Positions 55,524 to 63,726 of a stretch of DNA of 64,000 bases are shown in pieces (the first letter of the stretch is position 1; each line of letters begins with the position of its first letter). Where the stretch lies: contig JAEYDL010000020.1 of the NCBI GenBank assembly GCA_023403845.1, positions 124,001 through 188,000 of the forward strand. The letters run 5' to 3'. A program made the translations under genes and the position numbers. Origin of the DNA: Pseudomonadota bacterium. GTDB lineage: Bacteria; Desulfobacterota; Desulfovibrionia; Desulfovibrionales; Desulfovibrionaceae. The notes below the pieces were generated by a model that saw nothing but the letters and a program-made list of their open reading frames with translations, was not told the origin of the DNA and searched no databases.

Positions 55524-56549
55524 ATGCTTACCAGTCGCTCGCATCATCCTCTCTTTTTGCCCTTTTTCATCGCTTTGATCGGCGCGGCCTTTTCCGCCTG
55601 GAATGCGCTGGACGCCGCATCGGTTCCCTGCGTGACGACCGGGTGCACGCTGTATCAGAATTTTTCCTTCGGCGGTTTTTCGCTGTGGTGGGTCGGAACG
55701 GGCGCGTTTCTCCTGCTCGGACTGCTCGCTTTGGGGGGCTATGGCGGCATCGGTCGTACTCTGGCCGGCATTGCGCTTTTCGCGGACTGTTTCCTGTTGC
55801 TGGTCATGATCCTGACGCTGCCCTGTTTTGCCTGCATGCTGGAGGCCGCTTTGCTGGCCGGCTGCTACGGCGCTTTCAGGGCCGTACCGGATCGGGCCGC
55901 CGGGGGAAGACGTCCTTCCATCTCCCTTCTGCTTGCCATATGGGGAATTCTTTTTGTGCTGACGGCAGGATTCGCCGTGCGGGGGGAGGTGCGTCCGTGG
56001 GCGATGCAGGAGCCGCAATCCATTGAAGGGACGCCCATCCGCGTATTCTTTTCTCCTTCCTGCAGTGCGTGCCGTCAGCTTGTGACCGGCATTTCCGTGG
56101 CTGACTCCCGCAAGATCATCTGGTGTCCCGTAGCTGAAGAAGAGAATGATCTTGCCGTGATCCTCAATCTGCAGCAGCGACTGGCCGTCAGCGGCGCGGC
56201 TCTTTCCACCCAGTTCGTACCCGCTCTGGAAACACAGCCGCTTTCGGCGCTTGACATGCTGCGCCCGTCCGTACTGCTTCTGCAGTTCCGGCTGTGGTGC
56301 AATCAGGCCCATGTGCTGGCATCCGGAGACGGTCGGCTTCCGCTTGTGGAATTCATGGGCGTGCCTTCCGCCTTGATCCGTAATTCCGGCGTCTCCGGAG
56401 ACTCTCCGACGTCCGGAGATGTTTCGGCGCAAAGTTTCGGAGGGCAATCCACGCTGGGCGGACAGGTTGGAAATGACGCGCATGCTCTGCCTCTGGATCT
56501 TGGCGGCGCAGGAAGCTGCGGCGGCCCTGACGCCGTTCCCTGCCCCTGA
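55524..56549 (+). CDS. VKOR-like membrane domain fused to a thioredoxin-like domain
   Basis: A 341-residue membrane protein starting at the ATG at 55524 (GAGG seven bases upstream). The N-terminal half has four or five TM helices with Cys36/Cys41 in a first periplasmic loop (VPCVTTGCTLYQ) and a CFAC pair (Cys101/Cys104) at the end of a helix, the layout of vitamin-K-epoxide-reductase-like DsbB substitutes. After another TM helix a soluble domain opens with RVFFSPSCSACRQL (Cys180/Cys183), a thioredoxin-type CxxC. The tail is Ser/Gly-rich. Oxidation of periplasmic cysteines is the likely role. The VKOR assignment rests on cysteine spacing and topology, so it is an inference. Confidence 0.65.
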   Translation: MLTSRSHHPLFLPFFIALIGAAFSAWNALDAASVPCVTTGCTLYQNFSFGGFSLWWVGTGAFLLLGLLALGGYGGIGRTLAGIALFADCFLLLVMILTLPCFACMLEAALLAGCYGAFRAVPDRAAGGRRPSISLLLAIWGILFVLTAGFAVRGEVRPWAMQEPQSIEGTPIRVFFSPSCSACRQLVTGISVADSRKIIWCPVAEEENDLAVILNLQQRLAVSGAALSTQFVPALETQPLSALDMLRPSVLLLQFRLWCNQAHVLASGDGRLPLVEFMGVPSALIRNSGVSGDSPTSGDVSAQSFGGQSTLGGQVGNDAHALPLDLGGAGSCGGPDAVPCP

Positions 56550-56821
56550 ACGGGCATTTTCCGTGGCGCATATCCGTTAGTATAGAGCGGATGCCGGAAG
56601 GACGGAAGCCGGCATGGGCCGGACAAGGACTTGTCGCTTTCCGCAGAGATTCCTCCTCCGACAGATGCCCGAAGTCTGGAGAATGACGGCACGATGGGGA
56701 CGAAACTGTCCTGAAGGACTGTTTGCGGGAAACGCTGGACGGCGGTGACGGTCCGTTCCTTTCTGTCGAATGGTGGAAATTGTATATCGGCAAAAGGTTC
56801 AAGAAGACAGGGAGGAGGGAT

Positions 56822-57454
56822 ATGATTATTGCAATCAACGGCAGTCCTCGGAAAAAAGGAAATACCGCCACCTTGCTGGGACATGCTCTGGAAGGGGCTA
56901 AGTCGAAGGGTGCGCCTGCCGAGCTTGTTCATCTGCATGACTTGACCTATCGCGGCTGCGTGAGCTGTTTTGCCTGCAAGCACAAGGGCGGCAATCTCGG
57001 CCACTGCGCCCTGCATGATGATCTGTCCCCCCTGCTTGAGCGCCTTCGGGAGGCTGAGGCGATTCTTCTCGGCTCGCCGATCTATTTCTGGGACGTTACC
57101 GGAGCGATGCGTTCGTTCATGGAACGTTTCCTGTTTTCCAATATGCTCTACAACAGGGAAAACCGCTGGCTCTTCCCGAAGCGCATACCTTCCGCGCTCA
57201 TCTATACCTGGGGAGCTTCCGAGGAAGCCGTCCGGACTCAGGACAGTTTCGTCCGGGTCACGGAGAAGTATCTGGGCATGATGTTCGGAACGCCGCCCTC
57301 CGTGCTCTATAGCGTCATGTCCCTGCAGTTCAACAATTACAGCCGGTATGAAACCGACGCGCTTGATGAGGAGGCCATCAGGCGACAGCGGCGGGAGGTT
57401 TTTCCGCAGGACTGCCAAAAGGCCTTTGAAATCGGGGCCTCTCTGGTTCGATAA
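56822..57454 (+). CDS. NADPH-dependent FMN reductase / iron-sulfur-flavoprotein-like
   Basis: About 210 residues from the ATG at 56822 with GGAGG directly upstream; the longer frame is not supported. The flavodoxin-like fold begins IIAINGSPRKKGNTATLLG, with the phosphate loop SPRKKGNT. A Cys cluster GCVSCFACKHKGGNLGHCA follows, then AILLGSPIYFWDVTGAMRSF, the FMN-binding second loop. Such proteins reduce flavin, quinone or iron. The compact cysteine cluster may bind an Fe-S centre as in methanogen iron-sulfur flavoproteins. It is followed by a strong terminator. Confidence 0.88.
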   Translation: MIIAINGSPRKKGNTATLLGHALEGAKSKGAPAELVHLHDLTYRGCVSCFACKHKGGNLGHCALHDDLSPLLERLREAEAILLGSPIYFWDVTGAMRSFMERFLFSNMLYNRENRWLFPKRIPSALIYTWGASEEAVRTQDSFVRVTEKYLGMMFGTPPSVLYSVMSLQFNNYSRYETDALDEEAIRRQRREVFPQDCQKAFEIGASLVR

Positions 57455-57491
57455 CTGGCGATTGTTCTTTTTTTCGTGATTGATTTTCTTT

Positions 57492-57539
57492 AAACCGGAT
57501 GTCCCGGAGGTGCATGAGCCTCCAGGACATCCGGTTTTT
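57492..57539 (+). terminator. Terminator after the flavoprotein gene
   Basis: A long stem, AAACCGGATGTCC with GGACATCCGGTTT, plus an inner GGAGG/CCTCC helix, followed by TTTTTC. It starts 38 bases past the stop codon. Confidence 0.85.
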
Positions 57540-57939
57540 CATAAGAAGAAAAAATGATGAATTTCCATAAATTTTACTAAAAAAAGAATGTGCTCCGCAA
57601 AGAAAATCCGGACCGGAATCCGTTTTGGGAAGGATTTGTGTGGCGTTATTTCGAACGCCGTTTTATAGCTTCGAAAACCTGAATGGTCCCATAAAATGGG
57701 CTTTTTTTCGCAAGGTAATTTTATTTCCTTTTATCATGATGGGTTGCCCGCGATTTGACGGAGCAGGGAGGCGTTTTCTCTGATGATACTCTTGTAACCA
57801 TCAATAAAATAAGGTAATAATAAAAGAGTATAGATACTTCAGTCCCTAGCCGTGGACATCCTGCGTGCGTTTGACCGGGGATGCCCTGCCGGTTTCAGTG
57901 CAGGAGGGACGGAACATTCAAACCCGGATGTGAGCTGCC
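57540..57939. other. AT-rich leader/promoter region of the dsr operon
   Basis: About 400 bases. Two further short hairpins occur: GGCGTT-ATTTCG-AACGCC (57642-57659 approx.) followed by GTTTTA, and CCCAT-AAA-ATGGG (about 57688-57700) followed by CTTTTTTT. A promoter lies at 57792-57820. TACTCT and AGAGTA flank the promoter as a split inverted repeat (about 57787-57830). No gene is evident before the ATG at 57940. Confidence 0.55.
57792..57820 (+). promoter_or_regulatory. Putative promoter of the RsbRD-domain gene and dsrMKJOP
   Basis: TTGTAA (57792-57797) and TAATAA (57815-57820) with exactly 17 bases between, in AT-rich DNA. The leader to the first gene would be about 113 bases. The split TACTCT/AGAGTA repeat around it may be an operator. 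Confidence 0.6.
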
Positions 57940-58455
57940 ATGAATTCGGAAGAAGTGCTGACCGCCCGGCGCGAGCAGGCAATCCAGAAATGGACCGATG
58001 CGGTCTTTGCCCTCTATCCTTTTGAGACAACTGGCTTTATACGGACGCAGAAGGACCGTTTCGCCAATCCTGTGGGCTATGCCACGCGGAAGGCGGCGGT
58101 CGCCGTATTTGATGCCATTTCCGGTCGGGATGTAGAAATGGACGCCGTGCACGCTGCGCTCGGGGATCTGATCAGAATCCGCGCCGTGCAGGACTTGCGC
58201 CCCGAGCAGGCCATAGGCGTTCTTTTTCTGTTCAAGCCTGTCCTGCGCGAGCTGTTTCTTGTCGACATGCTTGCCGAAGGGCGGTTGGACAGCTACCTCG
58301 AAATGGAGTCCCGGCTGGACTCTCTGGTTCTGGTGGCGTTCAACATGTATCTCGGGGATCGGGAGAGGGTTTATGCCGAGCGTGTGGCAGAGCAGCGCCG
58401 GGGAGACGCCTCGTTGAGACGCTGGGCTGCAAAGCACGGCATGACGCAGGACTAG
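57940..58455 (+). CDS. RsbRD N-terminal-domain protein upstream of dsrM
   Basis: A 171-residue soluble helical protein of the RsbT co-antagonist RsbRD N-terminal-domain type. It opens with TARREQAIQKWTDAVFALYP, then YATRKAAVAVFDAISG, and a central LGDLIRIRAVQDLRPEQAIG, matching the globin-like sensor domain. It has no STAS or kinase domain, so it is a stand-alone sensor module. In Desulfovibrio-type genomes a gene of this kind commonly precedes dsrMKJOP (established association). It probably influences or accompanies the Dsr complex, but its mechanism is unknown. It is separated from dsrM by about 160 bases. Confidence 0.82.
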   Translation: MNSEEVLTARREQAIQKWTDAVFALYPFETTGFIRTQKDRFANPVGYATRKAAVAVFDAISGRDVEMDAVHAALGDLIRIRAVQDLRPEQAIGVLFLFKPVLRELFLVDMLAEGRLDSYLEMESRLDSLVLVAFNMYLGDRERVYAERVAEQRRGDASLRRWAAKHGMTQD

Positions 58456-58612
58456 GGCGGCGCGTCTGTCCGGCGCTGCGCTCCGGGGAATGCGGCCGGG
58501 TCCGGATGGTTTTCGCACCGTCGGGTTCGCGATTCCGGAGAGGCCGTGAGGGAGATGTCCTTTTCTGTGTGTTTGTCATCTGTCTAACCTTAAGCCTGGA
58601 GTGAGGTAGGGA

Positions 58613-59638
58613 ATGATAGTTTCACTCGTGGCAGTCCTGCTTATCGGCATTATTGCCTGGTCGGCAGCGGTCGCCGGGTTCCAGACCCTGCTTGGTGTGG
58701 TGCTGCCCCTGTTCGCCGTGGCGGTATTCCTGTGCGGGATCGTCTGGCGCATTACCTGCTGGTGGGCGAAATCGCCCGTGCCCTTCGCCATTCCCACGAC
58801 TGGGGGGCAGGAGCGTTCGCTGGACTGGATCAAGCCCAGCCGCCTTGACGCGCCCACGAGTACGGCGGGCGTCGTGGGGCGCATGCTTCTCGAAATTCTG
58901 TGTTTCCGGTCCCTGTTCCGCAACACTTCCGCGGAAGTCAGTCCGATCGGTCCGCGGGCGACCTATTTTTCGTCCAAGTGGCTGTGGTTCTTCGCGCTGC
59001 TGTTCCACTACAGCTTCCTTGTGATCTTCATGCGGCATTTCCGGTTCTTCACCGAGCCGGTTCCGGTCTGTCTCGGCTGGATCGAATTTTTTGACGGCAT
59101 CATGCAGGTAGGCGTGCCGCGTCTGTTCATGACTGACGTGGCCGTCGTGGTGGCCCTGCTGTTCCTGTTCGGACGGCGCATTGTCAATCCCAAGGTGCGT
59201 TACATTTCGCTGGCCAACGACTATTTCCCGCTGTTCCTGCTCCTCGGGCTGGTGGGCACCGGCATCTGCATGCGTTATTTCGAAAAGATCGACGTGGCGC
59301 AGGCCAAGGTATTCATTATGGGACTGGTTTCTCTTTCGCCGCAGCCAGCCGGAGATCTTGGCCCCATCTTCTTTGCGCATCTGACGTTCCTGAGCGTGCT
59401 GCTCATGTACTTCCCCTTCAGCAAGCTGATGCATATGGGCGGGGTCTTCCTGTCACCCACTCGCAACATGCGCTGCAATACCCGTGAAGTGCGGCACATC
59501 AACCCCTGGAACAATCCCAACGCCCCTTTCCGTACCTATGCGGAATATGAGGACGAATTCCGAGACGTCATGGCGGAGGCCGAGTTGCCGCTGGAGAAGC
59601 GGCCTGAGGATGTCGCCAAACCCGAAGCCTCGGCTTAA
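58613..59638 (+). CDS. dsrM: DsrM, membrane cytochrome b subunit of the DsrMKJOP complex
   Basis: A 341-residue integral-membrane subunit with about six TM helices and conserved histidines that ligate b haems (FHYSFLVIFMRHFRFF; FAHLTFLSVLLMYF). It is related to nitrate-reductase NarI. It exchanges electrons with menaquinol and passes them to DsrK. The N-terminal helix MIVSLVAVLLIGIIAWSAAV and the C-terminal CNTREVRHINPWNNPNAP with conserved Cys are usual for DsrM. It is first of five genes, and dsrK follows 17 bases later. Confidence 0.95.
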   Translation: MIVSLVAVLLIGIIAWSAAVAGFQTLLGVVLPLFAVAVFLCGIVWRITCWWAKSPVPFAIPTTGGQERSLDWIKPSRLDAPTSTAGVVGRMLLEILCFRSLFRNTSAEVSPIGPRATYFSSKWLWFFALLFHYSFLVIFMRHFRFFTEPVPVCLGWIEFFDGIMQVGVPRLFMTDVAVVVALLFLFGRRIVNPKVRYISLANDYFPLFLLLGLVGTGICMRYFEKIDVAQAKVFIMGLVSLSPQPAGDLGPIFFAHLTFLSVLLMYFPFSKLMHMGGVFLSPTRNMRCNTREVRHINPWNNPNAPFRTYAEYEDEFRDVMAEAELPLEKRPEDVAKPEASA

Positions 59639-59655
59639 GTGAAGGAGAGACCGCT

Positions 59656-61287
59656 ATGGCCAAACTGCCCAAACCGGAAGAGCTTATCGCCAGCCGTCCC
59701 GGCTTTCCCGACAAGTCCTGGATGGAGACGAAATACGTCTTCAAGCCCGGCGCCTACTGTTACCCTGCCAAGGTGGAGGTCATGGAAGGGCTGCACATGC
59801 CCCATCCCCACGTCTGGAAGCCCGAGGACGAGGACTGGAACCTGCCCGAAGACTGGGAAAACATCATCTACAACGCCTTGAAAGAACGGCTTGCCAAGCA
59901 TCGTTCCCTCAAGCTGTTTATGGATACCTGTGTGCGCTGCGGCGCCTGCGCCGACAAATGCCATTTCTTCCTTGGCACCAACGATCCGAAGAACATGCCC
60001 GTGCTGCGCGCCGAACTGCTGCGGTCCGTCTATCGCAAGGACTTTACCACGGCCGGGCGGCTGCTCGGCAAGGTGGCCGGGGCCAGGCGGCTCAGCAAGG
60101 ACGTGATCAAGGAATGGTTCGCCTACTTCTATCAGTGTACGGAGTGCCGCCGCTGCTCGCTGTATTGCCCCTACGGCATTGATACGGCGGAAATCACGGC
60201 CATAGTGCGAGAGCTGCTGCATGAGCTTGGACTCGGCATCAACTGGATCATGGAGCCTGTTTCCAACTGCAGCCGCACCGGCAACCACCTCGGCATCCAG
60301 CCCCATGCCTTCAAGGAAATCGTCGAATTCCTGTGCGACGACATCGAGGAAATCACCGGCATCAGGATCAATCCGCCCTTCAATGAAAAGGGCCATGAAA
60401 TCCTGTTCATCACGCCTTCGGGCGACGTGTTCGCCGAACCCGGCATCTACACGTTCATGGGCTATCTGATGCTGTTCCATGAACTCGGTCTTGACTACAC
60501 CCTTTCCACCTACGCTTCCGAAGGTGGGAACTTCGGTTCCTTTGTCTCCTTCGACATGGCCAAGAAGCTCAACGCCAAGATGTATCATGAAGCGGCCCGG
60601 CTGGGTTCGAAGTGGATTCTCGGCGGCGAGTGCGGACACATGTGGCGCGTGGTGAACCAGTACATGGCTACCTACAACGGTCCGGCTCCGGCCTGCATGG
60701 CCGACGTTCCTGTTTCGCCGATCACGGGGACCCGCTTCGAGAACGCCCGCGCCACCAAGATGGTGCATATCGCGGAGTTCACGGCCGACCTCATCCATCA
60801 CAACAAGCTGAATCTGCGTCCGGAGCGCAACAAGGGCATCATCACCACCTTCCATGACTCCTGCAACCCGGCCCGGGCCATGGGACTTCTGGAGGAACCG
60901 CGTGAAGTCCTGCGCGCGGTATGCCCGGACTTTGTGGAAATGCCGGTGCATACCATCCGTGAGGAGACGTTCTGCTGCGGCGCCGGTTCCGGCCTCAATA
61001 CGGAAGAGATCATGGAACTGCGCATGCGGTCCGGTTTCCCCCGCGGCAACGCGCTGCGCTATGTCCAGCAGAAGAACGATGTGAACTGGATGACCTGCAT
61101 CTGCGCCATCGACCGCGCCACGCTGCCACCTCTGGCGAACTACTGGGCTCCCGGCGTGACCGTCAGCGGGCTGCACGAGCTGGTCGCCAACGCGCTGGTC
61201 ATGAAGGGCGAAATCCCCCGGACCCTCAACCTGCGGCAGGAAGATCTCGAATGCCCTGATCCTGACCCGGAGTCGGAGGATAACTAG
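59656..61287 (+). CDS. dsrK: DsrK, HdrD-like iron-sulfur subunit
   Basis: A 543-residue cytoplasmic-side subunit. Two 4Fe-4S sites are CVRCGACADKCHFF (about residue 92) and CTECRRCSLYCPYG (about 161). Two CCG-type cysteine blocks include HDSCNPARAMG (about 400) and the CCG of FCCGAGSG (about 439); this set binds the special 4Fe-4S centre of heterodisulfide-reductase-like enzymes. DsrK reduces the DsrC trisulfide produced by dissimilatory sulfite reductase. GGAG precedes the ATG. Only two bases separate it from dsrJ. Confidence 0.96.
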   Translation: MAKLPKPEELIASRPGFPDKSWMETKYVFKPGAYCYPAKVEVMEGLHMPHPHVWKPEDEDWNLPEDWENIIYNALKERLAKHRSLKLFMDTCVRCGACADKCHFFLGTNDPKNMPVLRAELLRSVYRKDFTTAGRLLGKVAGARRLSKDVIKEWFAYFYQCTECRRCSLYCPYGIDTAEITAIVRELLHELGLGINWIMEPVSNCSRTGNHLGIQPHAFKEIVEFLCDDIEEITGIRINPPFNEKGHEILFITPSGDVFAEPGIYTFMGYLMLFHELGLDYTLSTYASEGGNFGSFVSFDMAKKLNAKMYHEAARLGSKWILGGECGHMWRVVNQYMATYNGPAPACMADVPVSPITGTRFENARATKMVHIAEFTADLIHHNKLNLRPERNKGIITTFHDSCNPARAMGLLEEPREVLRAVCPDFVEMPVHTIREETFCCGAGSGLNTEEIMELRMRSGFPRGNALRYVQQKNDVNWMTCICAIDRATLPPLANYWAPGVTVSGLHELVANALVMKGEIPRTLNLRQEDLECPDPDPESEDN

Positions 61288-61289
61288 CC

Positions 61290-61676
61290 ATGTATAATGC
61301 GAAATATATCATTCCCGGCGTCCTTATCGCCGTGGTGCTGTTCACGGCGCCCTTCTGGCTGAACATCGGCGGGGACGAGTATGTGTATCCCGAGCTTGCC
61401 GTTCCCACGGAACCGGGCAAGACTCAGTGCATCGAGCCTCGCGACTGGATGCGGGCCGAACATATGACTCTGCTCAACAGCTGGCGCGACGAGGCGATCC
61501 GCGAAGGCAAGCATGAATATGTGGCTTCCGACGGACGGATCTGGAACATCAGTCTTCAGAACACGTGTATGGCCTGTCATACCAACAAGGTGGAGTTCTG
61601 CGACAAGTGCCACGACAGCAACAACGTTGACCCGTATTGCTGGGATTGCCATATCGAGCCGAGGGGGAACGAGTGA
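61290..61676 (+). CDS. dsrJ: DsrJ, periplasmic triheme cytochrome c
   Basis: A 128-residue cytochrome anchored by an N-terminal helix (residues 5-25). Three haem-binding CxxCH motifs are present at 93-97 (CMACH), 104-108 (CDKCH) and 117-121 (CWDCH). One haem in the family has an unusual His/Cys ligation. The conserved Cys at about residue 47 (KTQCIEP) is a candidate for that ligand. It sits on the periplasmic side with DsrO. Its stop codon overlaps the dsrO start by one base. Confidence 0.95.
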   Translation: MYNAKYIIPGVLIAVVLFTAPFWLNIGGDEYVYPELAVPTEPGKTQCIEPRDWMRAEHMTLLNSWRDEAIREGKHEYVASDGRIWNISLQNTCMACHTNKVEFCDKCHDSNNVDPYCWDCHIEPRGNE

Positions 61677-62467
61677 TGAAAGGAAGCAGAAGAGACTTTC
61701 TCAAGATCGCCGGTCTTTCCGCGTTTGCGCTCGGCACGGCCGGCATTCTGGCCGGAACGGGGGCCAGGGAGGTCCAGGCCGCCGCTCCGGCAGTCGGAGG
61801 AACCTACGAGCGCAATCCCGACGGCCTGTCGGCCCATCGCTGGGCCATGGTCATCGATACCCGCAAGTTCAGGACGCAGGCGGATTTCCGGCGCGTGATC
61901 GACGCCTGTCATCGTGTCCACAACGTGCCGGAAATTCCCGGCAAGCAGGAAGTGAAGTGGCTGTGGACCGACAAGTATCCGCATGTCTTCCCCGACGACC
62001 TGAACTCGTATCTGCCCGAGCGTTTTCTGGACGGCGATTTCCTGCTCATGTGCAACCACTGCGAGAATCCTCCCTGCGTGCGCGTGTGCCCCACGGGCGC
62101 GACCTTCAGACGGGAGGACGGCATCGTGATCATGGACCCGCACCGCTGCATCGGCTGCCGTTTCTGCATGGCGGGCTGCCCCTACGGCGCGCGCAGCTTC
62201 AACTTCCGTGATCCGCAGGAGTATGTGAAGGACATCAATCCCGAATATCCCATGCGCACGCGCGGCGTCGTGGAAAAGTGCACGTTCTGCGAGGAGCGTC
62301 TGGCCAAGGGACAGCTTCCCGCCTGTGTGGAAGCCTCGGAGGGCGCGATGATTTTCGGCGATCTGAATGATCCCGATTCTCCCGTGCGCAAGGTTCTGGC
62401 TCAGAATTACACCATCCGTCGCAAACCTTCCCTGGGCACGCAGCCCGGCGTGTACTACATTATCTAG
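61676..62467 (+). CDS. dsrO: DsrO, periplasmic ferredoxin-like subunit
   Basis: About 263 residues from the ATG at 61676, which overlaps the dsrJ stop (TGATG). A twin-arginine-type signal (GSRRDFLKIAGLSAFALG) leads to export of the folded protein. Fe-S cluster motifs are CNHCENPPCVRVCPTGA (about residues 125-142), CIGCRFCMAGCPYGA and CTFCEERLAKGQLPACVEA. This is the usual DsrO arrangement of 4Fe-4S clusters, connecting DsrJ to the membrane subunit DsrP. Confidence 0.95.
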   Translation: MKGSRRDFLKIAGLSAFALGTAGILAGTGAREVQAAAPAVGGTYERNPDGLSAHRWAMVIDTRKFRTQADFRRVIDACHRVHNVPEIPGKQEVKWLWTDKYPHVFPDDLNSYLPERFLDGDFLLMCNHCENPPCVRVCPTGATFRREDGIVIMDPHRCIGCRFCMAGCPYGARSFNFRDPQEYVKDINPEYPMRTRGVVEKCTFCEERLAKGQLPACVEASEGAMIFGDLNDPDSPVRKVLAQNYTIRRKPSLGTQPGVYYII

Positions 62468-62476
62468 GAGGCCGCC

Positions 62477-63655
62477 ATGCTCGAACTGATATTCAAAGGC
62501 CGGCCGCGCTTCTATTTGTGGCTGTGCTTCCTGGGGGCCGTCATCGGCCTGGGCCTCTGCGTATACATTGCGCAGGCCTACATCGGCCTTGCCATCACCG
62601 GCATGAGTCGTGACGTGTCGTGGGGGCTGTACATCGCCCAGTTCACCTATTTCGTCGGGGTCGCCGCGGGCGCGGTGATGCTCGTGCTTCCCGCCTATTT
62701 CCATCATTACGAGAAGTTCAAGCGCATCATCATATTCGGCGAATTCATGGCTGTGGCCGCAGTCGTCATGTGCGTGCTGTTCATTCTGGTCGACCTCGGC
62801 CAGCCGCAGCGCGCTCTGAATGTTCTGCTTCATCCCACGCCCAATTCCGTGATGTTCTGGGATATGGTCGTGCTTTGCGGCTATCTGCTCCTGAATCTGG
62901 TCATCGGCTGGGTGACGCTGGAAGCCGCGCGCAATGATGTGACCCCGCCCAGATGGGTCAAGGTTCTTATCTATGTCTCCATCGTGTGGGCCTTTTCGAT
63001 CCACACGGTTACCGGTTTCCTGTACGCGGGCATTCCCGGACGCCACTACTGGCTGACCGCCATCATGGCGGCCCGCTTCCTGGCTTCCGCCTTCTGCTCC
63101 GGACCGGCCATCCTGCTGCTCCTGCTGCTCGTGGTGCGCAAGTTCACGAAGTTCGAGCCTGGCCGCGAAGCCATGAAGACCCTGTCCACAATCATCACCT
63201 ACGCCATGTGCATCAACGTCTTCTTCTATCTGCTGGAAGTCTTCACGGCCTTCTACAGCGGCATTCCCGGGCATCAGCACCCCATGGTGTATCTGTTCAC
63301 CGGGCATGACGGCCATATGGCGTGGATCAACGGCTGGATGTGGACTGCGGTGGTCTTCGCCGTCATGTCTCTCATTCTGCTCATTCCGCCCATGCTGCGG
63401 TACAACCACAAGATTCTTCCGTGGGCGCTCGTGATGCTCGTCATTGCTTCCTGGATCGACAAGAGTCTTGGCCTGCTCGTCGGCGGTTTCGTGCCCAACA
63501 TGTTCGAAACCATTACCGAGTATACGCCGACCCTGCCGGAAGTCCTCATCGCTCTCGGCATCTACGGCATCGGTGCGCTGATTCTTTCGGTTCTGTGGAA
63601 GATCGCCATTGAAGTGAAGAAGGAAAACGGCACCTTCGAGCTGAAGGAAGACTAG
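62477..63655 (+). CDS. dsrP: DsrP, NrfD-type membrane quinone-interacting subunit
   Basis: A 392-residue protein with about ten TM helices. It belongs to the NrfD/PsrC family. Diagnostic stretches are WGLYIAQFTYFVGVAAGAVM, LVDLGQPQRALNVLLHP and SIHTVTGFLYAGIPGRHYW. It exchanges electrons with menaquinone and with DsrO. The AGGAGG site (ending near 62472) precedes the ATG. It is the last dsr gene, followed by the terminator at 63701. Confidence 0.95.
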   Translation: MLELIFKGRPRFYLWLCFLGAVIGLGLCVYIAQAYIGLAITGMSRDVSWGLYIAQFTYFVGVAAGAVMLVLPAYFHHYEKFKRIIIFGEFMAVAAVVMCVLFILVDLGQPQRALNVLLHPTPNSVMFWDMVVLCGYLLLNLVIGWVTLEAARNDVTPPRWVKVLIYVSIVWAFSIHTVTGFLYAGIPGRHYWLTAIMAARFLASAFCSGPAILLLLLLVVRKFTKFEPGREAMKTLSTIITYAMCINVFFYLLEVFTAFYSGIPGHQHPMVYLFTGHDGHMAWINGWMWTAVVFAVMSLILLIPPMLRYNHKILPWALVMLVIASWIDKSLGLLVGGFVPNMFETITEYTPTLPEVLIALGIYGIGALILSVLWKIAIEVKKENGTFELKED

Positions 63656-63700
63656 ACCGCCGTTTCGTTCCGGCCTGCAAGCCGATCGGCATCGTAATCA

Positions 63701-63726
63701 AGGGGGACTTTCGAGTCCCCCTTTTC
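63701..63726 (+). terminator. Terminator of the dsr operon
   Basis: AGGGGGACT pairs with AGTCCCCCT across a TTCG tetraloop, followed by TTTC. It starts about 45 bases after the dsrP stop. Confidence 0.85.

Noticed and set aside
59635..61176. 513-codon frame opposite dsrK
   Set aside because: Shadow of dsrK; His/Gly/Val-rich product with no family.
61577..63409. 610-codon frame opposite dsrJ, dsrO and dsrP
   Set aside because: Spans three real genes; low-complexity His/Glu/Ala content.
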